From Terriglobia bacterium (GTDB lineage Bacteria; Acidobacteriota; Terriglobia; Acidiferrales; UBA7541): 38,343 bases of DNA. This document shows positions 1 through 8,675 of this stretch, one piece after another. How positions within the stretch are numbered: the first letter of the stretch is position 1; each line of letters begins with the position of its first letter. A program made the position numbers and the translations under genes. The notes beneath the pieces were generated by a model, which made no database searches, was not told the origin of the DNA, and saw only the letters and a list, made by a program, of their open reading frames with translations. Where the stretch lies: the NCBI GenBank assembly GCA_020072765.1, contig JAIQGD010000018.1:1-38343 (forward strand), in the 5' to 3' direction.

Positions 1-1
1 T

Positions 2-427
2 GATTATGGGCGCAAGCGGATCGGCCTGGCGCTTTCCGACGAACTGGGGCTGACGGCGCAGCCGCTGGGGACGCTGGTGCGGACCAACCGCGCGAACGAC
101 CTGCGACGGCTCCGCGAGGTGTGCCGCCGGCACGGCGTGGGGCGGATCATCGTCGGCCATCCGCTGCACATGACCGGCGAGGCGGGGCCCATGGCGGAGG
201 AAGCGGCGCGTTTTGCGACGCGCGTGCGGAAGGAACTCGGCATCGGCGTGGAACTGGTGGACGAGCGGCTGACGAGCTGGGAGGCGGAGCAGACGATGGC
301 CGAAACGGGAGCGGGATCGCGGCGGAAGCACGGCCCGCTGGATGACGTGGCGGCGGCGGTTCTGCTGCGCGACTACCTCGAACGCGAGCGCCGCGGGGCC
401 GCGGGTCCCGGCGCGGAGAAGGACTAG
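2..427 (+). CDS. ruvX: RuvX/YqgF-family Holliday junction resolvase-like protein, 5'-truncated
   Basis: This RNase H-fold nuclease of the YqgF family is linked to Holliday-junction resolution and 16S rRNA 5'-end maturation. The reading frame is already open at base 2 with DYGRKRIGLALSD, the hallmark N-terminal motif holding the first catalytic Asp, so only a few residues and the start codon lie outside the window. A GTG at 77 is in frame but would remove this motif, so it is not the start. Further family signatures are GHPLHMTGEAG, the DERLTSWEAE segment with its acidic residue, and the C-terminal DDVAAAVLLRDYL with the last Asp. It stops 5 bases before mltG, and the ruvX-mltG pairing is common in bacteria. 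Family assignment is firm; the exact biochemical role is known from homologues only. Confidence 0.93.
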   Translation, partial: DYGRKRIGLALSDELGLTAQPLGTLVRTNRANDLRRLREVCRRHGVGRIIVGHPLHMTGEAGPMAEEAARFATRVRKELGIGVELVDERLTSWEAEQTMAETGAGSRRKHGPLDDVAAAVLLRDYLERERRGAAGPGAEKD

Positions 428-432
428 CCGGG

Positions 433-1530
433 ATGCGGCGACTCGGGTTATTGGCCCTAGTGGCCATTGCCGCGCTGGGCGCGGGGGCGGGCTGGCTGGA
501 GTCGCAAATCGGGCGTCCGTACCGCGGCCACCGGCCGGAGAAGGTTTTTGTGGACATTCCGCGCGGGACGTCGCGGTGGAAAATCGCGGGCATTCTGCGG
601 CGCAACAGCATTATCCGGAGCCGGGTGGCGTTTGCGCTGTTCAGCGAATGGCACTTCCGGCACGCGCTGGAGGCGGGCGAATATCTGTTCGACCGGCCCG
701 TGGATTCGCGCGAGGTCTTCTGGAAGATCACGAAGGGCCAGATTTTCGTCCGTACCGTGACGATTCCCGAGGGTTGGACGATGTACGACGTCGCCGGAGA
801 ACTGGAGAGGCAGGAACTGTGCAGCCGGGAGGAGTTTCTCGGCGTGGCGCAGGATCCCTCGCCGATCGCGGACTTGGCCCCGCAGGCCAAGAGCCTGGAG
901 GGATTCCTTTTTCCCTCGACCTATAAATTCACGCGGCACACGTCGTGCGCGCAGATTGCCAAGCGCATGGTGCAGGATTTCCGCACCGTCTGGGGAACGC
1001 TGGGCTCCGGGGGCCCTCCGGAACTGGCTGCCGGATGGACGCCGGAGCAGATGGTGACGCTGGCGTCGCTGGTTGAGCGCGAGACGCCGAAGCCGGAAGA
1101 GCGGCCGCTGGTGGCCGGAGTTTTCTGCAACCGGTTGCGGCGCGGCTACCCGCTGCAATGCGATCCGACGGTGCAGTACGCGATGGAACTAGCCGGGCAT
1201 GCGGAGAAAAACGTGCGGGCTGGAGATTTGCGCGTGGATTCGCCCTACAATACCTACCGGCACCGGGGGCTGCCGCCGGGTCCGATCGCGAACCCCGGCG
1301 AAGCATCGCTGCGGGCCGCTTTGGCGCCCGCGCAAACCGACTTTATGTATTTCGTCGCCAACGATCAGGGCGGGCACTTTTTCAGCCGGACGCTGGCCGA
1401 GCACAATCACAATGTGGCGCGGCTGCGCCGCCTGCTGGCCGGCGATGCGCCGCCTCCCGAGGCACCGAAGAAATCCACGACCAAACCGAAGCCGAAGACC
1501 AAGCCGAAGAAACAACGAGGACACTCGTGA
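433..1530 (+). CDS. mltG: Endolytic murein transglycosylase MltG
   Basis: MltG cleaves nascent peptidoglycan strands in the periplasm and is thought to end glycan chain growth. The 365-residue product has one N-terminal membrane anchor (about residues 3-22, LGLLALVAIAALGAGAGW), a LysM-like region around 35-110, and the YceG catalytic domain. The catalytic Glu is E215 in ASLVERET, followed by CNRLRRGYPLQCDPTVQYA and the SPYNTYRHRGLPPGPIANPG motif typical of the family. The C-terminus ends in a Lys/Pro/Thr-rich tail (about 345-365) that is not part of the domain and may contact the envelope. The start follows ruvX by 5 bases, and the stop overlaps the next gene's GTG by four bases (GTGA), which implies translational coupling. 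Confidence 0.95.
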   Translation: MRRLGLLALVAIAALGAGAGWLESQIGRPYRGHRPEKVFVDIPRGTSRWKIAGILRRNSIIRSRVAFALFSEWHFRHALEAGEYLFDRPVDSREVFWKITKGQIFVRTVTIPEGWTMYDVAGELERQELCSREEFLGVAQDPSPIADLAPQAKSLEGFLFPSTYKFTRHTSCAQIAKRMVQDFRTVWGTLGSGGPPELAAGWTPEQMVTLASLVERETPKPEERPLVAGVFCNRLRRGYPLQCDPTVQYAMELAGHAEKNVRAGDLRVDSPYNTYRHRGLPPGPIANPGEASLRAALAPAQTDFMYFVANDQGGHFFSRTLAEHNHNVARLRRLLAGDAPPPEAPKKSTTKPKPKTKPKKQRGHS

Positions 1531-2114
1531 GCAGCGAACATACCGGCGGGCAAGACGCGCACGAATCGGCCACCAAGAAGGCGCTGATTCTGGAAACGGC
1601 GCGGGGGCTGGGCAAGCCGCGGTTCACGCCCGCGGAGATCGAGCAGATTCGCCGGCAATTGATGGCGCATTTGGGGGCGCGCGGGAAGACGTCGCCGGAG
1701 TACATCGTCCGCGTGCTGCAGGAGGCGGGCCTGCGCGTGGCGTGGTCCACGCGCGCGGATGAAGAAGACCAGTACGAGGAAGAGTTCGCCGACCTGCTGC
1801 ACTTTTCCACGCTGGATGAAGCCGAGATGTGCCTGGTGCGGCTCGACGAGCTGCTGCGAAAGTTCCAGGCGGCGCGCGACCGGAACGAAATCGAGCGCGT
1901 GCGCGAGGTGGCGCTGCTGGGACGGCGCCGCGCCGAGATGATTGCGCGCAACCACAAAGTGGCGCCGGCCAAACGCGCGGAGAAAGAGGAAGTGGCGCGG
2001 TGGTTCGCGATCTGGCTGGAAACGCCGGACGCCTTTTTCGAATGGCTTGAAGTGCGCAAGCAATCTCCCGAATTTCAGGAAAAATTCGCGTCCGGCAGCG
2101 GCGAGGAAGCGTAG
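1527..2114 (+). CDS. Hypothetical protein, coupled to mltG
   Basis: I do not recognise a family. The GTG at 1527 overlaps the mltG stop as GTGA, which fixes the likely start and gives 195 residues; the frame is open further upstream, but that part is a shadow of mltG. The protein is soluble, highly charged and mostly predicted helical. Residues about 1-80 look like a small helical domain (FTPAEIEQIRRQLMAHLG, then SPEYIVRVLQEAGLRV). Residues 80-195 are Glu/Arg-rich with long amphipathic helices (TLDEAEMCLVRLDELLRKF). There is no signal peptide or membrane segment. The next gene's ATG directly follows this stop, so mltG and both unknown genes are probably made together. A role linked to cell-wall synthesis or DNA repair would be inferred from context only. 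Confidence 0.75.
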   Translation: MSSEHTGGQDAHESATKKALILETARGLGKPRFTPAEIEQIRRQLMAHLGARGKTSPEYIVRVLQEAGLRVAWSTRADEEDQYEEEFADLLHFSTLDEAEMCLVRLDELLRKFQAARDRNEIERVREVALLGRRRAEMIARNHKVAPAKRAEKEEVARWFAIWLETPDAFFEWLEVRKQSPEFQEKFASGSGEEA

Positions 2115-2669
2115 ATGTACCTGCTCGATATCGAGCCGCTGGATCTGGGCGAGGACGTGCGGGCGGTGGGGCTCGATCTGACCGAAGCGGATGAAAACCG
2201 CGAGCCGGTCCGCGGACCCGATGCCGCGCGCATCTGGAGCCGCGTGCTGCCGGCGGTAGCCGGGCCGGAGCCCTGGGTGCTCGATTTTTTCAGCCATCTG
2301 GAGCGCGTGCGCGATTTTTGCGACCGGCACGGAATCGCCTACCGCGTGGCCAGCCAACGGTCGATCGTGATCCCCGCGCCGGAAGCCTCCGCGCTGGAGT
2401 CCCTGCTGGAGCGCTTTCAGGGGGAGACCTTCGGAGCGCGCGCCGGAGCCCTGGCGTCGGCCGGCGATCCCGGGGTGGAGGGGGAGCTGGCGCGGCACGG
2501 CGTGGACGCTTACCATGCCGCCTTCGGGAACTATTTCTTCTGCGCGGTGTGCGGATTTGAAGATGGCTCGCTGGTCTTGCTGAGCCGGAAGCTCTGGGCC
2601 AGCGAAGTGATTCGCCGGGTGCGTCCGGTCCTGAAGGGATTGGACGTGGAGATCCGGCTGCCCTCCTAA
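2115..2669 (+). CDS. Hypothetical protein, last gene of the ruvX-mltG cluster
   Basis: This 184-residue soluble protein of unrecognised family has its ATG starting on the base after the preceding stop codon. It is acidic at the N-terminus (YLLDIEPLDLGEDVRAVGLDL). It has a central alternating helix/strand region (FFSHLERVRDFCDRHGIAYR, then RSIVIPAPEA) and a C-terminal half with two Cys in FFCAVCGF, followed by SLVLLSRKLWASEVIRRVRP. The two Cys form a single CxxC, which is insufficient for a zinc site alone. No signal peptide or membrane helix is visible. It is the last gene before the inverted-repeat element that begins one base after its stop. Function unknown; cotranslation with mltG is the only functional hint. 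Confidence 0.75.
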   Translation: MYLLDIEPLDLGEDVRAVGLDLTEADENREPVRGPDAARIWSRVLPAVAGPEPWVLDFFSHLERVRDFCDRHGIAYRVASQRSIVIPAPEASALESLLERFQGETFGARAGALASAGDPGVEGELARHGVDAYHAAFGNYFFCAVCGFEDGSLVLLSRKLWASEVIRRVRPVLKGLDVEIRLPS

Positions 2670-2865
2670 CAGGGTGTTGAAAAAGTCGAAATCGTGCCTC
2701 AGGGGTTTCCCGACACAAGACGTCGGGACGCAAAAACCGCGAAAACCCCTGATGAGAAGGCGTGGTTTATGTCGGAGCTAAAGCTCCGACCCCCTAAACT
2801 TCGCCCTTTTTCCGCATGCTGTAAAGGCGCGAGCCACAAAGCGTGCAGAGTTTTTCAGCAACCTG
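2670..2865. repeat. MITE-like element with terminal inverted repeats and internal hairpins
   Basis: The ends are imperfect inverted repeats: the left end CAGGGTGTTGAAAAAGTC (2670-2687) matches the reverse complement of the right end, CAGGTTGCTGAAAAACTC (2848-2865), at 15 of 18 positions. Inside are three further dyads: TCAGGGGTTT (2699-2708) with AAACCCCTGA (2743-2752), CCCGAC (2709-2714) with GTCGGG (2722-2727), and a perfect 9-bp hairpin with an AA loop at 2771-2790. No transposase fits in 196 bp, so a non-autonomous element is the natural reading. A target-site duplication is not clear (TAA on both flanks at best). It fills most of the 325-bp gap before the HEAT/PilZ gene and could also act as a terminator for the mltG cluster. 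Confidence 0.7.
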
Positions 2866-2994
2866 GTAAACCCCGTTTTTTTTCCTCTTGTTATTACGTG
2901 CGGCAAGCCGGTACGGAAGTACTATTTTCCCGTCCCAACGTTCTAGTACGCTTTAGGGAAGGTACTGCATGGCGTCCTTTCAAGGAAGGTGAGA

Positions 2995-5474
2995 ATGGCC
3001 AGCCAGGTCGTAAGTCCCATGGTTCCCAGTCCTCGGGTGTTTGTGCGCAGCTTGAATGTGCTGCTGAAATTCGCGCGTCTGTACGGGCTGGAGCACGCTC
3101 GCTCCGCCAGGCAATTCGAGTCCGCGTGGCAGGAACTGGAGGCGTCGGTGCAGGCCGCCGGGCAGACCGGAGTGGTGCTGGGCACCTCGGGTTCCCAGCT
3201 TCTGCTGGATGGCGAACCCATCGAATCGACGCCCGCCGAGCGCAGTTTTGCCGACCTTCTGAATGCCGCCGGGGTGGCCAGCATCTGCTTCTATCCCGAG
3301 ATGAAGCGGGATGGCTTTGCCCATTTGGTGAAGACGTTCACCGAGACCGGGTTGCGGGGCAGCGCGTTGACGGAGCGCCTGGAAAAGCATTTCGGCAAGG
3401 ACGGAGTTCCGGGAGTCCGCGTCAACGAGATTCATTTCGTTGCCCAGGGCGGGGAGGTTGGCGAAACGCCTTTGGCCGCGCAGTTGACGGTTCGGGGAAC
3501 GGAGGCCCGGGCGAGGCGCGGCCGCTGGGCGAAGCGGATCTGCAAAGCTTGCTGCGGTTGGTAGGGCAATGGGGCGAGTCTACCCAGGGGAAACAGGCGC
3601 ACGAATTCGACGGGGCGGCTTGGCAGGAGCAGTTCGCGGCCCTGCCCGGCAACGCGCAAGCGACGCTGCGGCAGGCCCTGGCGGCGGTGGCGGCGCAAAC
3701 GCCGTCGGCGAAAGTGGATGAGGCGATGCTGCTGCGGCTGGCCGAGAATCTGGCCATCGGGTTCGCGCTGGAGCGGTTTGAGCGCGGCGAAGTGAAGGTC
3801 AACGCCGTGCAGCAGATGCTGGAGCGCATGAACCAGGAACTGGGCGCGCTGCGCAAGATTCTCCGGGCGCGGGAAGAAAAGATGGCGAGCTCCGGAATCG
3901 CGGTGGAGTCCCATGAGGACGTGCTGGACCGCCAGTTCTGGGCCGCCGTGTCGGAATCAGGCAAGCGAGCGGTGCTGAGCTCGCCGGAAGCGTGGTGCAT
4001 CCCGCCGCGCAACGTCCAGCACTACGCCGAAGAATTGCTGGGGCGGGGCGAATCGCAAGCGGCCGGGACGATCCTGCGGAAGTATGCGGCGTGCGTGCGG
4101 CACAAGGATGCCGAGGCGCGCAAGAAAGCCTCGATCGGAGTGGCGCAACTGGCCGGACTTTTCAGCAAGGCCGGGAGCCAGGCGTTGCCGGAGGGGCTGG
4201 CGCTGGCCGGCCGGCAAATGACCGCGGAGCCGGAAGCGGAGGTGCAGACGCTGCTGGGCGCCGCGTTTGTGCGGTTGAGCCAGGAGTCCTGCGTGCACCG
4301 GTGCTACCCGGCGATGCGGCAGGCGCTGGATTCGCTGGCCGATCTGGAGGCGGTGCGCCCGAGCTGGGCGCAGGGCCTGCGCGCGCGCATCGGATTGGAA
4401 AATCGTTTGCCGGAGTGCATCGAGGAAGCGCTGGCCGGCGAGGCGATGCCGGAGGGACTGGCGGGCGTGCTGGTACGTCTGCCACAAGCGGCCGGGGAAC
4501 ATCTGGCGGCGCGGCTGGCGCGCGCGGTGCGGCGCAGCGAGCGCGAGAGGATCGTGGAGCTGGCGAAAGAGGCAGGCGGCAGTTGCGTCCGGCATTTGGA
4601 AGAGGTGCTGAAGTCGGATTCCTCGGCCAAGTCCGCGGGCGTGATGGGGTTGCTGAGCCGGCTGGATCCGGCGGTCCTGGAAGAACTGCTGCCGCTGCGG
4701 CTGCGCCAGGGCCGGAGGGGCTATCAGGACGCCGTGGTGCGCCAGTTGGCGATTGCCGGCGCGCCGGAGCGGGGCCGGTTGCTGGCCCATGCCATCGAAC
4801 AGTTCGACCCGTTGGTCCTGCCGCTGGCGCTGGATGAGATCGGGATGTGCGGAGACGCGGAAACCGCGCCGAAACTGCTGCAGCTGGCGGAGGGAGAAAT
4901 CCTGCCGGAGAGTTCCGAGTACGTGCGGGTGAAAGCGATTGATGCGCTGGGCCGGATGCGGGCGCCGGGCGTGGCGAGCCATCTGCGGAAGTTCGTCGAG
5001 GCGCGCAAGGCGCTCGGCTGGGTGTATCCCGAGGAGATGCGCACGGCGGCGGCCCAGGCGCTGATGAAGCTTGACCCAGACTGGATGAGCGCGTTCCTGC
5101 CGCAATCGGGCCTGAATTCCGAGGCGCTGGCGCTGGCGCCGCTGGACGCGATGCCCGAGCGGGATGTGGTGCGGCACCGGCGGTATCGGCGCGTGCGCCT
5201 GCCGCGGAATGTGCCGGCGGTGGTGGCCTCGGCGCGGGGAAAATCTGCGTCCACGATCAGCGTGCTCAGCCTCGACGGAGGGTTGCTGAGCGGGGACGTC
5301 CAACTGGCCGTGGGAACCGAGGCCACGCTGAAGATCAATGCGGGGCTTCGCTCGATCAGCGTGCAGGCGGTGGTGCGCTCGGTGCGTTCGCACCAGGCCA
5401 GCTTTGAAACGGTGGGCATGGGGCTGGACGATCGCGCGAAGCTGCGCCGTTTGCTGGTCGCGCTGGGCGGGTAA
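2995..5474 (+). CDS. HEAT-repeat and PilZ-domain protein, apparent frameshift near 3500-3525
   Basis: The gene reads across two frames. The first, from ATG 2995 with a Shine-Dalgarno AAGGAAGG at 2982-2989, gives a sensible sequence (FVRSLNVLLKFARLYGLEHA) up to about 3500, then degrades into RARRGRWAKRICKACCGW and stops at 3564. The second frame becomes sensible at about 3510 (GEARPLGEADLQSLLRLVG) and runs to 5474. Joining them needs one missing base (a -1 shift) in the GC-rich stretch around GGCCCGGGC. The central part has repeated amphipathic helices of HEAT type (about 4050-5100). The last ~100 residues form a PilZ-like domain (RYRRVRLPRNVPAVV, then VLSLDGGLLSG), a fold that often binds cyclic-di-GMP. 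No signal peptide is seen. The break may be an assembly error, a real mutation or, less likely, programmed frameshifting. Confidence 0.8.
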
Positions 5475-5565
5475 GATTCGGGCGCGTTTGGTGGCGTCGC
5501 ACGCCGCCGCCGCGATGGTTTCCGCAGCAGAACGCTTTCTCCAGGTACCAATCGAACTCCCGCCC

Positions 5566-5603
5566 AAAAAAAGAGCGGCCTTCCGTGTTGCGGAAGGCCG
5601 CTC
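5566..5603 (-). terminator. Rho-independent terminator of the porin gene
   Basis: A perfect 13-bp stem (GAGCGGCCTTCCG at 5573-5585 with CGGAAGGCCGCTC at 5591-5603, 5-base loop) is bordered on the left by seven A residues (5566-5572). Read on the minus strand this is a GC-rich hairpin followed by a U-run, 42 bases past the porin stop. It may also halt converging transcription from the HEAT/PilZ gene. Confidence 0.92.
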
Positions 5604-5644
5604 CCGAACGGCTGTTCTAAGGCCGGCTGCTGATCGAGAAAGCG

Positions 5645-7399
5645 TTAGAACTTGTAGGCCACGTCGAACTGCAACCGCTTGAGTGTGGGCTCCGTGCTGG
5701 CGAGGGGACGGCCGAACAGACCGGTGAAGCCCAGTTGGACGTTCTTATAGGCGTTGTAGAAGACCTCCACGCGGTTCTGGGCCACGTTGCTGCCCTGCCG
5801 CATGTCGCTGAAGTCGAACAGCGACATCACCGCTTCCCGTTCGATCAGCATGTGAGTGTAGGAGAACTGCCAGTCGCCCTTCTCCGCCTGGCGTCCGAAG
5901 CGAGCCTCGAGCCAGTTGCCGCGGCGGTAGCGTGGATTGCACGCGCCGTTGGTGGTGCTGGTGGAAACGGTTGCGTTGGCCGGCAACGTCGCCAGTTGAG
6001 CGGCGGTCAGCGGGCCGAGAGCCGGATGGTTGGCGCACGCCTCGGTATTCTGGACGTAGTCGGCGAGAAGCCGGATGGGCCACTTCGCCGAAGGCGTTTT
6101 GATGTCGAACTGTACGATCGTGTCCGACAGCGCGAACTTGGAGTTCAATTTCGCGCCGACGATTCCCGAGTTCACCGTGGTCGTCGTGCACGTACCGCCG
6201 GGGCCCACCGTGCAGGTGCCGGCACCGGGCGCGACCGGCACGGTAAAGGAGATCTTGGTGAGCTGGTAGGAGTTGGTGAGGGAGTTGTTGAGCTTCAGCA
6301 AACCCAGGTCGGGGCTGGAGGCGTTCTGGGCCTGGTTGGCCAGCGCGATGGGGTCGGCGTTGTGATAGTTGTAGAAGGCCGTGTCCGCCGTGAGCTTCAG
6401 CCAGCTGGTGAGCTGCCAGAGGGTCTGGATCTGCCCGCCGTAGACCACGCTCTGCTTGATGCTGCTGTTGGGGTAATTGAACAGGGCGTTGGTGCCCGGG
6501 GTGAAGGTGAGCGCGTTGGTCTTGGAGGTCTCGGCGAACGGCAGCTCGAATCCGATCAGGGCAAACTGCCGCAGCACTTTCCAGTTGTCCGACTTCCATT
6601 CGAGTTTCTGCGCCAACCCTTCCGGATTGATGTCGTTATCCCAGGTGAGCTCGGTGCGGTACCAGGGATAGGAAAACTTCCCGCCGACCAGCGTGAGAGG
6701 TTTGAACTGGTGCGGCGTGTAGGTGACCCAGGCCCGGTCGAGGTAGAACGGCTTGCGGGTGATGAACTGGTTGGTCGTCTGGTTCGAGGTGATGGGGTCG
6801 TGGATGTCGCCGGTGGCGAACGCCAGGCCGCCGCTGATGTCGTCGTTCAGCTTCGCGTTCATGTAGAGCCGGGCGCGGTAACGCTCGCGATTGCGGACTT
6901 GAGACTGATTCAGCGGTCCGCCGATGAAAGGCTCGTCGCGGAGGCGGAAGTCTCCGCTGAAGGAAAACGGGCCAAACCCGTTGATCTTCTTCTCCAGGCC
7001 CTCGATCTTCTTTCCGAGATCGGCGGGAGCTTGCTGCGCCGGTGCGTTGGCGGCCACGACGCCGGTCGTGGGGACCAGGGCCGCCACCGGTGCCGCCGCC
7101 AGATTGGCGGTGGCCGCGCTGGTGGCGCGGAGCTGCTCGGCGAGCGTCTGCATCTGCTGCTGTTGTTGCTTCAACTGTTCGTTCTGCTGCTGAATCTGCT
7201 TGGACTGCGCTTCCAGGAGATCCCGCATTTGCTGCAGCTCGTTTTCCATGCGCGCTTCGGCCGGGCTCGCCGGAGCCGCCGGGCTGGCGGCAGCGCTGGC
7301 CCTCGCCGTGCTGGCGGGCGCTTCTTTATCGGTGCCCGCAGCCATCGCCGGTGCTACGGCGACGCCCAGGGCCAAGATCCATGCTGCAAATACTCGCAT
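5645..7399 (-). CDS. Putative outer-membrane porin (Porin_5-like)
   Basis: The product is likely a beta-barrel channel in the outer membrane. Start ATG at 7399 follows a strong AGGAGGAA site; the frame is open further upstream, but that lacks a ribosome site and precedes the signal peptide. Of 584 residues, about 1-20 form a signal peptide (MRVFAAWILALGVAVAPAMA). Residues 40-100 are a Gln-rich coiled coil (QSKQIQQQNEQLKQQQQQMQ). The remainder is a barrel with alternating strands, for example FSFSGDFRLRDEP, RERYRARLYMNAKLNDDISGGLAFATGD and FYLDRAWVTYTP. It ends in FDVAYKF, with the terminal Phe typical of BAM-inserted proteins. Two Cys pairs in extracellular-type loops could form disulfides. 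The N-terminal coiled coil may trimerise or contact peptidoglycan. Substrate cannot be told from sequence. Confidence 0.88.
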   Translation of the reverse strand: MRVFAAWILALGVAVAPAMAAGTDKEAPASTARASAAASPAAPASPAEARMENELQQMRDLLEAQSKQIQQQNEQLKQQQQQMQTLAEQLRATSAATANLAAAPVAALVPTTGVVAANAPAQQAPADLGKKIEGLEKKINGFGPFSFSGDFRLRDEPFIGGPLNQSQVRNRERYRARLYMNAKLNDDISGGLAFATGDIHDPITSNQTTNQFITRKPFYLDRAWVTYTPHQFKPLTLVGGKFSYPWYRTELTWDNDINPEGLAQKLEWKSDNWKVLRQFALIGFELPFAETSKTNALTFTPGTNALFNYPNSSIKQSVVYGGQIQTLWQLTSWLKLTADTAFYNYHNADPIALANQAQNASSPDLGLLKLNNSLTNSYQLTKISFTVPVAPGAGTCTVGPGGTCTTTTVNSGIVGAKLNSKFALSDTIVQFDIKTPSAKWPIRLLADYVQNTEACANHPALGPLTAAQLATLPANATVSTSTTNGACNPRYRRGNWLEARFGRQAEKGDWQFSYTHMLIEREAVMSLFDFSDMRQGSNVAQNRVEVFYNAYKNVQLGFTGLFGRPLASTEPTLKRLQFDVAYKF

Positions 7400-7709
7400 T
7401 CTTTCCTCCTTAGAATTGAACTTCTGATGGGCCAAACGCATAGGCGCGGAGAGGCCGCAATTCTTTCGACACCCCGAAGAATTTGGTCGAAAACGGGAAC
7501 CGCTGCTAACCACCCACCGTATGCTGCACTTCTTTTGCGTTTCGCTGCAACGGAACCTTAATCGCCCCTCTTCAACCTTCTGTGACGGAATTGTTAATTC
7601 TGGGTTACAGGCCTAAGTCCCTTTTCCATTATCGGCCAAGCCGCTGGGGGCCTTGTGCGGGGCCATGGCTGGACGTAGTCCCGGGCGGGTGGGCAACTCC
7701 CTCGACCGG
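7400..7709. other. 310-bp intergenic gap upstream of the porin
   Basis: This lies between the stop of the zinc-ribbon gene and the porin start, both on the minus strand. It contains the porin ribosome site at about 7403-7411 and relatively AT-rich DNA at 7500-7630, which probably includes the porin promoter. I could not pick a convincing -35/-10 pair. No repeat, RNA gene or credible ORF was seen. Confidence 0.5.
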
Positions 7710-8078
7710 TCAGGAGTGCGGGCTTTTGGCGCCTGTTTCGGGAATCACGGAGGGAATAATGCGGTGAAAGGGCCGCACGCTGTAGAACTTTTCCCGGCAG
7801 GGGTCGCAGCGGTAGGCGGGGAATCCGACGGTACGTTTTAGGGCCAACAGGGTGCCGTTGTCGACGCGGTCATGCCCGATGCGATGGAGGTCGAAATTCC
7901 CGCACGTGGGGCAATGGGCGTACCGCGCAAAGGCCACGGCCACGCGCCAGGCGTAGAAGCGATAGTCGCAGGTGCGGCATCGCCAGGGGCGCAAGCCAAT
8001 GGCCGTGACGGCGCCGTCGAACAAGCCTCTGCGATGCGAGCGAAAACAGTGCGCGCTCCGGCACTGCGGGCAGATCAT
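7710..8078 (-). CDS. Small protein with two zinc ribbons
   Basis: This 122-residue protein has four CxxC knuckles: C3/C6 (MICPQC), C34/C37 (RCRTCDYRF), C56/C59 (HCPTCGNFD) and C91/C94 (RCDPCREKF). The spacing suggests two zinc ribbons of about 45 residues each, CPxC...WRCRxC and CPxCG...YRCDPC. The ATG at 8078 (MICPQCRS) is preferred because it sits directly before the first knuckle and follows a purine-rich GGGGGAGAGG; the open frame extends about 34 codons upstream without adding anything recognisable. Ribbons of this kind bind nucleic acids or proteins, but I do not recognise a named family. It is transcribed divergently from queF with a 119-bp spacer. Confidence 0.7.
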   Translation of the reverse strand: MICPQCRSAHCFRSHRRGLFDGAVTAIGLRPWRCRTCDYRFYAWRVAVAFARYAHCPTCGNFDLHRIGHDRVDNGTLLALKRTVGFPAYRCDPCREKFYSVRPFHRIIPSVIPETGAKSPHS

Positions 8079-8197
8079 GGCCACGCCTCTCCCCCGAGGA
8101 GCCAGCAGCATAGCCAAAGCCGGCCGTGCAGGCAAGACTCCCGGTGCCGCGCCAGCCCTCCGGCGGTGTAGAATAGCCACCGCGGAAAGGAATGCCC

Positions 8198-8608
8198 ATG
8201 CCGGACTACACCGCCAAGCACGCCCGCGCCGGAATCGACGCCAAGCTGCCGGAACTGGAAACCTGGCCGAATCATCTTTCCGGCTACGAGATCACCATCC
8301 GGTTTCCGGAGTACACGTCGGTGTGCCCCAAGACGGGCCTTCCGGACTACGGCGCGATCACCATCGCCTACCAGCCGAACAAACACTGCCTGGAACTGAA
8401 AGCCCTGAAGATGTACCTGCTGGCCTACCGCAATCTGGGCATTTTTTACGAGAACGCGGTGAACCGCATGCTGCGCGATATCGTGGCGGCGGTGCGGCCG
8501 GTGTGGTGTCGCGTGAGCGGGGAGTTCACGCCGCGCGGCGGATTGACCACCACCATCGAGGCCCGCTGGTCCCGGCAGCGGGGGCACCGGCCGGCGACGA
8601 AGGGATAG
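8198..8608 (+). CDS. queF: NADPH-dependent 7-cyano-7-deazaguanine reductase QueF
   Basis: QueF reduces preQ0 to preQ1 with NADPH in the cytoplasm, a late step of queuosine tRNA modification. The 136-residue product is of the short, unimodular type. Signatures are YTSVCPKTGLPDYGAI, with the active-site Cys C43 that forms the thioimide with the nitrile and the proton-donor Asp D50, and LELKALKMYLLAYRNLGIFYENAVNR, containing the family's E(S/L)K motif for NADPH and substrate binding. Two ATGs, 8192 and 8198, are in frame; 8198 has the better distance from GAAAGGA. No other queuosine gene is in the window and no preQ1 riboswitch was seen upstream. Confidence 0.95.
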   Translation: MPDYTAKHARAGIDAKLPELETWPNHLSGYEITIRFPEYTSVCPKTGLPDYGAITIAYQPNKHCLELKALKMYLLAYRNLGIFYENAVNRMLRDIVAAVRPVWCRVSGEFTPRGGLTTTIEARWSRQRGHRPATKG

Positions 8609-8675
8609 ACTTCGCCGTCCGGCTCGGCGATAATTCGGGCCATCAACGTGCGGCGCGGGCCGCCAAGGAGGCTAG

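Noticed and set aside
3957-5567. Long minus-strand open frame antisense to the HEAT/PilZ gene
   Set aside because: His/Arg/Gln-rich translation typical of the reverse strand of GC-rich coding DNA; no family likeness, no ribosome site.
7100-7260. Tandem CTG/TTG-type repeat in the porin
   Set aside because: Codons of a Gln-rich coiled coil, not a DNA repeat of interest.
5735-7561. Long plus-strand open frame (608 codons) over the porin
   Set aside because: Antisense to a porin with signal peptide, ribosome site and terminator; Val/Gly/Arg-rich nonsense.
8079-8197. preQ1 riboswitch upstream of queF
   Set aside because: I could not find the short hairpin plus A-rich tail of the aptamer in the spacer.
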